A stretch of DNA of 45,538 nt from DAOQTX01 sp035340715. GTDB taxonomy: Bacteria > Bacteroidota > Bacteroidia > AKYH767-A > OLB10. The notes beneath the pieces are model-generated. The model had not been told where the DNA came from, did not search any database, and saw only the letters and a program-made list of their open reading frames with translations. Of this stretch, positions 7,462 through 16,300 are shown piece by piece. The stretch covers positions 1 through 45,538 of the forward strand of contig DAOQTX010000018.1 of the NCBI GenBank assembly GCA_035340715.1. Direction: 5' to 3'. The translations under genes and the position numbers were made by a program. Positions within the stretch are counted from its first letter, which is position 1; each line of letters begins with the position of its first letter.

Positions 7462-9128
7462 TAGGCTATTCCTCCTTTCTTTTGACGGTTGATGTATGCT
7501 TTATAAACCAATAAACTTATGATAATAAACAAAGACAATAATATGATTCGAGCCATATTAATATAAAACATTTTCTCTTCCAGGACGGATGCTGCCATTG
7601 CATCAGGAGCATTTAGAATTTGCTCTTTTAGTCCGGAATTTGAAAGTTGCATAATGATACTGCTGTGATCGAGCGACCATCCATTACCATTGAGTAAGCT
7701 TGAGAATGCACCTTGCCAATCGTTTCCTTTAGGTGTGATTAGCGATCCTAAGAAAACAAATAAGAGAAGAAATGGAGTAACAAATTTTATAATGAATTTG
7801 TAGATGGTCGGAATTTTAATATCTCCACCGGAATTTATTTCTTTCCATCCTTTGTTCATACCAAATACCCAGGCAAAGAGAATGGTTTCGGCCAGTGCAA
7901 ATACAACCAAAGAAACTGTTCCAGCCCAATAATCATATTCATCAAATACCCCTTGATTGTAGAAAAAGACTGTAGGCAAGCCAAGCATCAGTACTATAAC
8001 ACCAAAAGACAATGCTCCTTTTACACGACCCCAATTAAATTCATCGCGCATAAAGCCCATCCATGGTGTGCCCATGGCTAATGAGGATGTAATGCCCGCA
8101 AAGAACAAAAGTCCAAACCACATTACTCCTGCTAAAACAGCAAAAACTTCTCCCCATTGTTGGAACAAATACGGCATGGTTTGGAAAGCCATTCCAAATC
8201 CGGCATTCTCTTTTACCCAATCCAATCCTAAATATCCGGCAGCAATTGGAATTACAATACAACTTCCTAGTACCACTTCAACAAACTCATTCATAAAACC
8301 TGCCGAAACGGAGTTGAGTGCGATATCATCTTTCGATTTTAAGTAACTGGCATAACATTGTATGGTACCCATGCCCACTGAAAGTGTAAAGAAAATTTGC
8401 CCTGCAGCGGCCAACCAAACTTTAGGGTTGGAGAGCGAATCAAATTGCGGTGTCCATAAAAAATTTAATCCTTCAAATGCACTGGCATCCGGATGTTCTG
8501 CATTGGCACCTGAAGTGCCGAGTGTAAGCCCTCGAATGGCTAAGATAACGCCAAACAAAATCAGCAGCGGCATACCAATCTTTGCCGCTTTCTCAACACC
8601 TTTCAAACCATTGGCCAGAATAAATGTATTCAAACACAAACAGATGATATAAAATATAACAGCTTCATAAGGAATGCCTGTGGTAGAATGAGCTACATCA
8701 ACATAGGACTTAAAAAAGTTGGCCGTTTCGGCTTGCGACATCCCTTTAAATGTGCCTACCACGGAATGATAGACGTAGGACATGGTCCATGATTCGATAT
8801 AACAGTAATATGCTGCAACCGCCACGTTGGTAAAGATTCCAAACACACCAAAATATTTCCAGAATCTTCTTTTATCCATTGAGTCGAGAATAAAAGGAGT
8901 AGAGTGATGACCAAGCCTTCCACCAAATCGTCCCGTAGACCATTCAATCCATAAGAGTGGAATACCCATTAAGAGAAAACATACCAAATAAGGTATGATA
9001 AAAGCACCGCCTCCGTTTTGCACGGCTTGCACCGGAAATCTTAAGAAGTTTCCTAAGCCGACTGCATTGCCGGCCATCGCTAAAATAAGACCTACTCTTG
9101 ATCCCCATGCTTCTTTTTGAGCTGTCAT
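7461..9128 (-). CDS. LeuT-like sodium-dependent amino-acid symporter (NSS family)
   Basis: This is an inner-membrane Na+-coupled symporter, probably for a neutral amino acid. The N-terminus (RVGLILAMAGNAVGLGNFLR) is almost that of Aquifex LeuT, and even the numbering agrees. Gly20, Ala22, Val23 and Asn27 of the two sodium sites are present. The remaining sodium ligands are kept in FFTLS, FMNEFVE and FFAGITSS, as are gating Arg30 and the Asp in EYDYWAG. The Glu in NEFVEVV equals LeuT Glu290 and suggests chloride independence. In the substrate pocket, positions equivalent to LeuT Phe259 and Ile359 are both Met. The 555 residues exceed LeuT by about 40, mainly through an insert of roughly 60 between the last two helices (about residues 460-520). 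First gene of an operon with the small subunit and guaD. Confidence 0.95.
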   Translation of the reverse strand: MTAQKEAWGSRVGLILAMAGNAVGLGNFLRFPVQAVQNGGGAFIIPYLVCFLLMGIPLLWIEWSTGRFGGRLGHHSTPFILDSMDKRRFWKYFGVFGIFTNVAVAAYYCYIESWTMSYVYHSVVGTFKGMSQAETANFFKSYVDVAHSTTGIPYEAVIFYIICLCLNTFILANGLKGVEKAAKIGMPLLILFGVILAIRGLTLGTSGANAEHPDASAFEGLNFLWTPQFDSLSNPKVWLAAAGQIFFTLSVGMGTIQCYASYLKSKDDIALNSVSAGFMNEFVEVVLGSCIVIPIAAGYLGLDWVKENAGFGMAFQTMPYLFQQWGEVFAVLAGVMWFGLLFFAGITSSLAMGTPWMGFMRDEFNWGRVKGALSFGVIVLMLGLPTVFFYNQGVFDEYDYWAGTVSLVVFALAETILFAWVFGMNKGWKEINSGGDIKIPTIYKFIIKFVTPFLLLFVFLGSLITPKGNDWQGAFSSLLNGNGWSLDHSSIIMQLSNSGLKEQILNAPDAMAASVLEEKMFYINMARIILLSLFIIISLLVYKAYINRQKKGGIA

Positions 9129-9159
9129 AGTGAAATGGTGTGGTTTAGGTTTGAAGGCT

Positions 9160-9190
9160 CAAAATAGATATTTTATTGATTGACTCAAAA
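9160..9190 (-). promoter_or_regulatory. Possible promoter of the symporter-guaD operon
   Basis: On the minus strand TTTTG (9190-9186) is followed after 19 bases by TATTTTG (9166-9160), one base short of the TAnnTTTG consensus. It lies 32 bases before the symporter ATG. The fit is only fair. Confidence 0.35.
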
Positions 9191-9235
9191 CCACAAAACT
9201 TTATTTTATGGACGGATCAAATAAAATTCTTTCAT

Positions 9236-9270
9236 AAAAAAAGCCGCATGTGATCATGCAGCTCTTTTTA
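9236..9270 (-). terminator. Intrinsic terminator of the DUF5723 gene pair
   Basis: On the minus strand AGCTGCATG pairs with CATGCGGCT (one G-T pair) around the loop ATCA. Flanking A and T runs extend the stem, and seven T follow. It begins 20 bases after the stop at 9290 and insulates the symporter promoter downstream. Confidence 0.85.
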
Positions 9271-9289
9271 TCTTTTTAAGGAAGAAACT

Positions 9290-10618
9290 CTATTTACCAA
9301 AAGTCATTAATATTCCTGTTCGAATACTGGTACTCTTCGCTTCTTGTGGCTTAACAAATGCCATCACATTGTCGCTCACTAAATACCAGTGCATTTGCAA
9401 GAAGGTTAATCCAATACCTAAACCTAAAGCCGATCGTCCATTGTTGCCCATGCTGTACACTACATTTGAGTTAAACTTTTTTCCTAATGTAATAGCAAGA
9501 TTCGCACTCAATGTACTCGAAAGGTAGTCTCTGAAACTATATCCCTGATAAAGCAGACCCGTTGAAATCTTTTTAGTCAAATTATATTGAATACCTGAAC
9601 TGAAACTAAAGGGCAATGTACTGGTGTACGAATAATAGGTGGTGTCGAGAAAAAACTGACTGGCCAATGAATCGGCATAGTCGGTTAATGCCTGCTCAAT
9701 ATCATCAGCACCTAAAAGTTCATTTATATCGATCCCCGAAAAAGTAAATTCATTATTTACATGAGCAGCATTATAATTGATTGCATCATCTTTCCATTTA
9801 ATGCTTCCTAAATCGGTAACCGCTGCAGAGAGAATTAAATTCTTAACGGGTTTTGCCTGTACTCCAAAATCAAATGCAAACCCGCTGTTACTCTTTCCAA
9901 ACAGATACTGATTCATATTAAAATTCTCGGTATCGGAAAAATTCGATAAGCCAGAAGTATTGATTCCAATATTACCACTTGCAGTAATAGCAAATGTAGT
10001 TGGGTCGGTATAAAGATGAATGGACGTTTTTTTTGTGCTAACATTTTCCATTCCATATAAATACTTCAATCGAGTACCTACGCTGAATTTATCTGTCAAC
10101 TCTGTAGCAAATGAAATAGCATATTCACGAAAGTGAGTGGCATCAAGTTTTATTTCAATATTGGCTTCTTCACCTAAGTAAGCTTCATTGCCATAATAGG
10201 CAAAGCCAAACAGATCCTTATTATACAACAAATTCATATGAACTCTTTCTGCTGCACTGATACCAACGAAATATTTTTTACCAATCACTATACCTGCATT
10301 GAACAGATCGATCTGTGTGTTCACATTGATCAGGTTCTCACCCTTCATACTGTTTATTGCATTGGCAACATCAATGTACAAAGAGTCATCGCTGTCTTTT
10401 TTAATCAAATCGCTGTAGGTGAATCCTGAATTGGTGAATGAAACCGATATACCTGAAAATAAAGGCATGCCTATGTATGCTTTTTGCATCGGAAAATAAG
10501 CCGGATTCAATGTGTTTCGAACCGGGTTGTTTTTCATGTTGTACATAACAGCACTCTGCTGACTGAATACCGGAAATGACATGAAAAATGAAATGATTAC
10601 TGTGATGATCGTTCTCAT
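9290..10618 (-). CDS. DUF5723-family outer-membrane beta-barrel protein
   Basis: A 442-residue exported protein with a signal peptide (MRTIITVIISFFMSFPVFSQ, cleavage near residue 20). The mature start is the family's typical SAVMYNMKNNPVRNTLNPAYFP, in which the protein is followed by alternating aromatic and polar strands to the end (LLMTFGK). This is the pattern of Bacteroidota PorP/SprF-like or DUF5723 barrels. The role is unknown. It lies 24 bases after a lipoprotein gene and shares its terminator, so the two are probably made together and may form an outer-membrane pair. DUF5723 is preferred to PorP because of the N-terminal NTLNPAYFP segment and the overall length. No enzymatic motif is visible. 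Confidence 0.8.
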   Translation of the reverse strand: MRTIITVIISFFMSFPVFSQQSAVMYNMKNNPVRNTLNPAYFPMQKAYIGMPLFSGISVSFTNSGFTYSDLIKKDSDDSLYIDVANAINSMKGENLINVNTQIDLFNAGIVIGKKYFVGISAAERVHMNLLYNKDLFGFAYYGNEAYLGEEANIEIKLDATHFREYAISFATELTDKFSVGTRLKYLYGMENVSTKKTSIHLYTDPTTFAITASGNIGINTSGLSNFSDTENFNMNQYLFGKSNSGFAFDFGVQAKPVKNLILSAAVTDLGSIKWKDDAINYNAAHVNNEFTFSGIDINELLGADDIEQALTDYADSLASQFFLDTTYYSYTSTLPFSFSSGIQYNLTKKISTGLLYQGYSFRDYLSSTLSANLAITLGKKFNSNVVYSMGNNGRSALGLGIGLTFLQMHWYLVSDNVMAFVKPQEAKSTSIRTGILMTFGK

Positions 10619-10642
10619 AGAAAAGCTGTTTTACAGTTTGGA

Positions 10643-12253
10643 TTAAGGAGTTACTTTAAGTTTAGCTATAGCGCCAATGTTGACATCCATTTTATAGTGC
10701 CCATAAATTTTTACATGCGAATTGCCTTGATTTGCGGTTGAAGAATTCAATATGTACACTATTCTTTTGGCTTTTGCTATTCGATTTACAAATGATCGAT
10801 CAACTAACACATCGGTTGTTTTTTGTACAGACGAAACCACTACTCCGGCTGAATTTACATTGGCCGATGAGATCAATTGTGGCTGATCGCATAACAAAGA
10901 ATCGACTACTGAATTGTTGGCGTCTATGAAATATATTTTTGAACCAAACTCAATAGGGAATCCATTTTTGAATGACATTCTTAGTAATAATGATTCAATC
11001 ATTTCCTCGTCCTTCAATTCGAAGTCAACGGTATCGATCATTGAAAAGTCTTTTATACTCCCATTTAAAGGAAGCTCCATCGTTAATGATGCACTAATTT
11101 TACTTTGATCTGTTATAAAATTTGCTGTAGGTCCATTAGGATTAGTGCCAATCATTACATTGTATAGAATATGTGTAGGATTATTTTCTACAAATGGAAC
11201 GATGTTCGAATTCGTTTTATCCAATACATATTGAGTGTAAAGTGTTTCGCCAATTTGGTTCATACCGGGCGAAGGCAATGACAATGGAATCGGTAAAGAA
11301 GTTGCTAAATTTATACTGTTTCCAGTACCGCCTAAACTTTTTATGGAAGGCACATCCACACGAGTTGGAATACCAAAACTATTACTCAATTTGAGGATAA
11401 ACTTTGGATCATCAACGCTAAAACCTCCTATGCTTTGACCATCCTTAAGCAGTTCAACCGGTATCGTGTCTAAACCTGAACCAATACTATTTACTCCAAA
11501 ATAACCAAAAGCTCTGGAAAATTTCATGTTGTCCATTTCTAGTGCCATTGAAATCACTTCCGATCCACTTACCGGATTGCCGGTAGCGGTAGCCGTTATT
11601 TTATATTTGATTTGTATTTTCCCGATTTGACTCCCCTTGTGCAAATTAAAATTATAGCCAGCCAAACTTACACTGATGGTTTTACTCACAGGCACTTGTC
11701 CATTATAAGTCAGGTTGATTATTTTATTAAATGCAACTCCGTTTTTTGTGGCACCCGGAATGGTTACATCCATAACAATATGATGTTTAAAGTCGGATGA
11801 AGCTGTAAATTCCAATTGACCTCCTTTAAACTCTATTGAATCTATTGTTGCATTGATGTTCGCTGGAATAGAAATATATTCTTCTGCATTAAAAGTAATG
11901 GTACCAATATTATTTATTTGCGAAGAGATAATTGGATCAATGACGATGGATTTATTGTTTTGCAATTTAGGTAGCTGAAAAAAGTCTTCTGCTCCTACAC
12001 TGTATAAATCCTTGCTGTAAATAAGTGTGCAAAAATTATTTCCATCGAAAGAACCAAATTGTGTGTTCCCTGTTTTGCTGATTACATTCTCTAATGTAAG
12101 TGAACTCCCTACTAATGGAACTGCCACACCCGGTTGCCAAGTAGGAGATTTTATTTTGTCAAAATCAAAATCGTCCTTTACACAAGAAATAAAGAAAACG
12201 CTGGTAAGGAAAAAGAATAAAATTAAGCGGTGAAATCTCAAAAAGCCCTGCAT
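10643..12253 (-). CDS. Exported lipoprotein of unknown function, beta-rich
   Basis: The start at 12253 (MQGFLRFHRLILFFFLTSV) gives a 536-residue protein with a lipoprotein signal ending FFISC, so the Cys near residue 24 would be lipidated. An in-frame ATG 30 bases upstream adds residues that lengthen the signal without need. After the lipid anchor comes an acidic spacer (VKDDFDFDKIKSP) and a beta-rich body without motifs I recognise. Short segments such as PVELLKDGQSIGGFSVDDPKF recall Ig-like or jelly-roll surface domains, but this is weak. It sits directly upstream of the DUF5723 barrel gene (24-base gap, shared terminator), which suggests an outer-membrane lipoprotein/barrel complex. Its function is unknown. 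Confidence 0.75.
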   Translation of the reverse strand: MQGFLRFHRLILFFFLTSVFFISCVKDDFDFDKIKSPTWQPGVAVPLVGSSLTLENVISKTGNTQFGSFDGNNFCTLIYSKDLYSVGAEDFFQLPKLQNNKSIVIDPIISSQINNIGTITFNAEEYISIPANINATIDSIEFKGGQLEFTASSDFKHHIVMDVTIPGATKNGVAFNKIINLTYNGQVPVSKTISVSLAGYNFNLHKGSQIGKIQIKYKITATATGNPVSGSEVISMALEMDNMKFSRAFGYFGVNSIGSGLDTIPVELLKDGQSIGGFSVDDPKFILKLSNSFGIPTRVDVPSIKSLGGTGNSINLATSLPIPLSLPSPGMNQIGETLYTQYVLDKTNSNIVPFVENNPTHILYNVMIGTNPNGPTANFITDQSKISASLTMELPLNGSIKDFSMIDTVDFELKDEEMIESLLLRMSFKNGFPIEFGSKIYFIDANNSVVDSLLCDQPQLISSANVNSAGVVVSSVQKTTDVLVDRSFVNRIAKAKRIVYILNSSTANQGNSHVKIYGHYKMDVNIGAIAKLKVTP

Positions 12254-12362
12254 ATCTACTGTTGTTAGTGAAAACAAGGACAATTTAGCCGTAGGTTACA
12301 CTTAGAATTGCACACGCAGTGCTATATCTTTCGATTGAAAGATTCGGGAGAAAATAGATCGT

Positions 12363-13274
12363 TTACACCAAGGATTTTTTTTGGATTTGCTCCTTAACAA
12401 TTTGAAGACCTTCCTGAAAAGTATGGGGTTTATAATTCAAATCCTTAATTGCTTTATCTAAAACAAACCCAGTACGTAATGGACGCTGAGCTGCTTGATT
12501 CAAAGAGGCTGTGCTTATAGGATTAATATATTGTTTGTCCAAGTGAAAGAAATCGGCCACTTCATACACGATATCCAGAATACTTTTTGTTTCAGGACCA
12601 CTAATGTGATAAATTCCTTCACTTCTTCTAACGCATGCTTCTATACAGGCAGTTGCTAAATCTTCGGCTAAGGTAGGCGCTCTGAATTGATCATTAATCA
12701 CATGGATGTTTTTTTTAGCACTTAAAGAATTGATGGTCCACAACACTACATTCGATCGTTGATCATCATCTACTACACCATATATTATAATGGTTCGGAG
12801 CACAGATGCCTTCAATCCGGATTGCAAAACCAATTGCTCGCCTTTCAATTTACTCTCGGCATAATAACTCAACGGATTTGGTGCATCTGTTTCTTTATAA
12901 GGACCATTCAAGCCATCAAAAACAAAATCAGTTGATAAGAAACACAAATATGATTGAGACTTCTTACAGGCATCAATTATATATTGGACGGCATGTATGT
13001 TTAGTTTGGTGCATTTCTCCTGGTCTGTTTCGCAAGCATCAACATTGGTCATAGCAGCCGTATGAATCACACAATCGGGTTTGTATTTTTGAATCACTTC
13101 TTCTACTTGTTTGGCATCACTCACATCCATTTCTTCATATCGATATCCTTCCTTGAGAGTGGTTCGGTTAGCTCCTACAGCGGTCGCGATGACTTCAAAG
13201 CTTTTATTCTTTACTATTGTATAAATTAGTTTTTGACCCAAAAGCCCATTGCTTCCTGTTATCAATATTTTCAT
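12363..13274 (-). CDS. RmlD-like NAD(P)-dependent sugar-nucleotide reductase (extended SDR)
   Basis: The 303-residue protein has the N-terminal Rossmann motif GSNGLLG (residues 7-13). It also has the strand-loop HTAAMTNVDACE typical of dTDP-4-dehydrorhamnose reductases, STDFVFDG (114-121), and the catalytic pair Tyr138/Lys142 in YYAESK. The C-terminus has the RmlD-like GIYHISGPE segment. It probably reduces a sugar nucleotide or a related keto compound. No other rhamnose genes (rmlA, B, C) are nearby, so the true substrate is open and I give no gene symbol. It is last in a four-gene operon, three bases after the potassium channel gene. Cytoplasmic. Confidence 0.85.
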   Translation of the reverse strand: MKILITGSNGLLGQKLIYTIVKNKSFEVIATAVGANRTTLKEGYRYEEMDVSDAKQVEEVIQKYKPDCVIHTAAMTNVDACETDQEKCTKLNIHAVQYIIDACKKSQSYLCFLSTDFVFDGLNGPYKETDAPNPLSYYAESKLKGEQLVLQSGLKASVLRTIIIYGVVDDDQRSNVVLWTINSLSAKKNIHVINDQFRAPTLAEDLATACIEACVRRSEGIYHISGPETKSILDIVYEVADFFHLDKQYINPISTASLNQAAQRPLRTGFVLDKAIKDLNYKPHTFQEGLQIVKEQIQKKSLV

Positions 13275-13277
13275 GTC

Positions 13278-14273
13278 TTATACTTGGGTCTTTAGTTTTT
13301 TGATTTGATCATTGGTTCCAAGAACGAATAATTTTGAATTTGGTTCCAACACCGTATGTGGATCAGGATTAACAATGTACTGCCCTTCTTTAGTTTTATA
13401 ACCTAATATATTAACCCCGGTTTCCGCTTTGATGTTGCACTCGATAATACTTTTACCTTTCATATGCTTTGGCAATTCTTCATAAGGCAATTCCTGAATT
13501 TGTATGTGAATATGTCCGGAAATAAAATCCAAAAAAGCCAATACATCCGGATTGGTTACTAAAGATGCCATGTGCGTACCTCCAACCTTGTCAGGCATAA
13601 TTACATTATTGGCACCTGCATGGATTAATTTTTTTTCTGCATTTCCATTGGAAGCCCTACTGATAATTTTTATGGACTTATTTACTTCTCTTGCCGACAG
13701 TACTACAAAAACATTATTGGCGTCATTGGGCAAGGTGGTAATCAGTGCACGTGCTTTTGTCACTCCTGCAAAGCTTAATATATCTTCGTTGGTTGCATCA
13801 CCCAATACATAATTGCGATGCCCTTGATCGATAAATGGATCCAATTTATGTTGTTCGGAATCGATAACTACATAATCAATTCCGGCCAATTGCAATTCGG
13901 CACAAGCTTGTTTCCCATTTCGCCCATATCCACAAACTATGACATGGTTTGATAAATTTTTCATAAGCTTTTGATATTTCATTTGTCGGACTCTTTTTAC
14001 ATACTCACCATCGGCAATATAACTGGTGATCACAGAAAAAGCATAGGTGGCAGTACCCAAACTACCAATAATTAAAAAGGCCGTAAATAATTTTCCTGCA
14101 TTATCTAATTTGAATACTTCACCATATCCAACCGATGAGATGGTTATAATGGTCATATAAAACGCATCTAAAAAAGTTGCCTTTTCCAAATACATATAAC
14201 CAATAATTCCTGTGCTGATGATAAACAACAGCAACAACACTGCTGTGAATATTCGTTTCGACAAATAATTCAT
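13278..14273 (-). CDS. Two-TM potassium channel with RCK (TrkA-N/TrkA-C) domains
   Basis: An inner-membrane potassium channel subunit of the MthK/Kch type, 331 residues. TM1 is at about residues 8-28. The pore helix and selectivity filter follow (TIITISSVGYGEVF, with SVGYG at 47-51), then TM2 at 62-82. A cytoplasmic RCK domain begins near 108 with the nucleotide-binding motif GYGRNG (115-120) and the acidic strand end VVIDSEQ. A TrkA-C domain covers about 250-331. RCK domains gate such channels by nucleotide or ion binding; the actual ligand cannot be read here. The filter has Ser where many channels have Thr (SVGYG for TVGYG), a mild change. It lies six bases after the pspC gene in a tight operon with DUF2851 and the SDR reductase. 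Confidence 0.93.
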   Translation of the reverse strand: MNYLSKRIFTAVLLLLFIISTGIIGYMYLEKATFLDAFYMTIITISSVGYGEVFKLDNAGKLFTAFLIIGSLGTATYAFSVITSYIADGEYVKRVRQMKYQKLMKNLSNHVIVCGYGRNGKQACAELQLAGIDYVVIDSEQHKLDPFIDQGHRNYVLGDATNEDILSFAGVTKARALITTLPNDANNVFVVLSAREVNKSIKIISRASNGNAEKKLIHAGANNVIMPDKVGGTHMASLVTNPDVLAFLDFISGHIHIQIQELPYEELPKHMKGKSIIECNIKAETGVNILGYKTKEGQYIVNPDPHTVLEPNSKLFVLGTNDQIKKLKTQV

Positions 14274-14279
14274 GATTGG

Positions 14280-14501
14280 TTACAAATCAAAGATGCTGCT
14301 TTGCTTTTTATAAATCATTTTTTTCAAGTTCATTACAAATCCTGCTATGAGATATAAAATGAGCGGTGAACCAACCGCAATAAAAGAAGCATAAATAAAA
14401 AACAAACGAATGCGGCTCGATTTAATTTGAAGCCATATACCCAACCATTCGCAAATACCAAAAGCCTGCTTTTCGAAATAGTTTCGTATAAATTCTATCA
14501 T
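14280..14501 (-). CDS. Small PspC-domain membrane protein
   Basis: A 73-residue protein made of one PspC domain. It has the typical FGICEWLGIWLQIKSSRIRL region, in which a short amphipathic part leads into a transmembrane helix (about residues 34-58, FFIYASFIAVGSPLILYLIA). A basic tail follows. PspC proteins take part in the phage-shock response to membrane stress in other bacteria. This stand-alone short form is common in Bacteroidota and its job there is not known. It starts one base after the DUF2851 stop and ends six bases before the potassium channel, so all are probably translated from one message. A membrane-stress link to the channel is only an inference. Confidence 0.8.
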   Translation of the reverse strand: MIEFIRNYFEKQAFGICEWLGIWLQIKSSRIRLFFIYASFIAVGSPLILYLIAGFVMNLKKMIYKKQSSIFDL

Positions 14502-14502
14502 G

Positions 14503-15768
14503 CTATTTTTTCGATTTAAGTATTTGCATACCTATACCGCAATGTAAACATTTTTTGTTTTTACAGTACAGCTTATTCAAGTGCAAAAGCGCTTGTGATT
14601 CTCCGGCATTTTTAATCTTTAATCCGCGAACAGAATACAAACGAGTGGTTTGATTATTCTCTGCCGGAATATTTTCTAACCAATCAACCGCTTTATCACA
14701 AAATTCTTGTGCTCCCTTGTATTTACCGTAAATAAAAAGACTTGGAATTATGGCATTGATTAAAATACTATAAGCCGAAGCTTTTCCGAAGTGTCCTCTT
14801 GTTCTCTTGTAAGCGGCTTTTTTCAATAATATTTCTTTAGCAAATATTCCTTGCGCATTGATCTTCTCCATGATCTTCATCACCTGACTAAATTTTGAAG
14901 TATGTAAAATCATTTCGAAAAAATCGGGATGAGTACTGAGCAAAGCAAATAGTTGTGCCAAACGTATTTCCGGAAAATTACTTGGGCGCAGCCGAAGTTT
15001 CTTCCAAACATGAGGCGAAAATGATTCTATGTTGTATTTCAGTTTTAAATGACTGAATTCTTTTTTCAATGAATCGATGGACGGATTATAAGTGCTGTCG
15101 AGATATCCGGCCACTCCAAACAACAAGGCTTCCATAGCTAAAGGATCGTTTATATGTTTGCTGATTGTTTTATAGGGCAACGCTTTAGCCAATTGATCAA
15201 AGGGTTCGGAATTAACTTTAAATCCAAAACTCCTCAACAATATTCTATAAAACACTTCATGCCAATCGCCATTGGTTTGCGACAATTCATGAAACAATTG
15301 TTCCGATTTATTTTCCAATCGTAAAAAACTAATTCCATTCAACCAGGATGTGGTTTTAATCGTATTCATCTCCGACAAATAAGATGCACAGGGAACAGAG
15401 GCCCTGGAAGAAATCAACTCCTGATATTGCTTTAAAAATGATGCAGGCATTTTGTTTTTGAGCTCCAGCGTAGGCACATCGGGAACAGCACTGTCTTGTT
15501 GAAATACCACATGCAATATGGTATTGTTATACGCTTTATCGTTTTGATGCCCGTGTCGAACCCAATCGCTCGAGCGCACATGCATCTCAACATTTCCTGC
15601 CCACTCAGTTCGGCCGATTTTAACTCTGGCATTCAAAAAATCAGGTCCTGCATTGCTATTCGACTCACCGGTTTTGATAATTTTTATCCCCTGACCTTCA
15701 TTTGTTTTCAATGCCTTTGGCGGAATGAGCTTGTATTGCCAAACATATTTTAACAGTTCTTCTTTCAT
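14503..15768 (-). CDS. DUF2851-family protein
   Basis: The 421-residue protein matches the DUF2851 family of Bacteroidota. It opens with LLKYVWQYKLI, followed by the family's conserved core NSNAGPDFLNARVKIG, WAGNVEMHVRSSDW and HGHQNDKAYNNTILHVV. The Asp, Glu, His and Asn residues in this block look like a metal site, and the arrangement recalls PD-(D/E)XK-like nucleases, but that is my inference. The C-terminus ends in a small CxxxxxCLHCGIG cluster that could bind a metal. No signal peptide is seen, so it is likely cytoplasmic. It is the first gene of a four-gene operon (DUF2851, PspC, potassium channel, SDR) with gaps of 1, 6 and 3 bases. It is divergent from the EVE gene; the 114-base region between them shows no convincing promoter pair. 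Confidence 0.82.
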   Translation of the reverse strand: MKEELLKYVWQYKLIPPKALKTNEGQGIKIIKTGESNSNAGPDFLNARVKIGRTEWAGNVEMHVRSSDWVRHGHQNDKAYNNTILHVVFQQDSAVPDVPTLELKNKMPASFLKQYQELISSRASVPCASYLSEMNTIKTTSWLNGISFLRLENKSEQLFHELSQTNGDWHEVFYRILLRSFGFKVNSEPFDQLAKALPYKTISKHINDPLAMEALLFGVAGYLDSTYNPSIDSLKKEFSHLKLKYNIESFSPHVWKKLRLRPSNFPEIRLAQLFALLSTHPDFFEMILHTSKFSQVMKIMEKINAQGIFAKEILLKKAAYKRTRGHFGKASAYSILINAIIPSLFIYGKYKGAQEFCDKAVDWLENIPAENNQTTRLYSVRGLKIKNAGESQALLHLNKLYCKNKKCLHCGIGMQILKSKK

Positions 15769-15882
15769 AAACAGGATAATATTGTATTAGAATTGTAATC
15801 TTTCGTCAAATTAATTGAATGTACGGATTTTATATGGCTCACACAATAATTTCATTATTTTCGCAATCCCCTTAGAAAAATC

Positions 15883-16287
15883 ATGAACTATTGGCTGGTA
15901 AAATCTGAACCCACTGTTTACTCCTGGAACGATTTGCGTACAGATAAAGAAACGGTTTGGGATGGCGTTAGAAATTATGCCGCACGTCTTCATCTGAATG
16001 GAATGAAGTTGAACGATCAAGTTCTGTTCTATCACAGCAATACCGGATTAGCCGTACAGGGCATCGCCAAAGTGAGTAAAACTTCTTATCAGGATCCAAG
16101 CACTGACGATGAACGATGGGTAGCGGTGAAGCTGAAACCTTATAAAGATTTAAAGCGCGAAGTTTCTCTTAGCGCTATGAAAAAAGAAAAAAAACTTCAA
16201 AACATTGGTCTCATTCGTATTGGGCGATTAAGTGTGATGCCTCTTACGAAAGACGAATTTGATCTCATTGTTAAAATGGGATCGTGA
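15883..16287 (+). CDS. EVE-domain protein
   Basis: A 134-residue protein that is essentially one EVE domain, a PUA-like fold thought to bind modified bases in DNA or RNA. Family hallmarks are present: MNYWLVKSEPTVYSW at the start, WDGVRNYAARLHLNGMK, VLFYHSNTGLAVQGIAKV, DERWVAVKLKP, and the C-terminal LIRIGRLSVMPLTKDEFD. These match the thymocyte nuclear protein 1 group throughout, so the gene is full length. It is cytoplasmic. The next gene, a TonB-dependent receptor, starts 13 bases later, so they probably share a message, although no functional link is obvious. Confidence 0.92.
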   Translation: MNYWLVKSEPTVYSWNDLRTDKETVWDGVRNYAARLHLNGMKLNDQVLFYHSNTGLAVQGIAKVSKTSYQDPSTDDERWVAVKLKPYKDLKREVSLSAMKKEKKLQNIGLIRIGRLSVMPLTKDEFDLIVKMGS

Positions 16288-16300
16288 TACAAAATTGTTT

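Noticed and set aside
12326..12343. ATCTTTC/GAAAGAT hairpin after the RmlD-like gene
   Set aside because: The stem is perfect (7 base pairs, loop GATT) but there is no T tract on either strand, so I do not call it a terminator.
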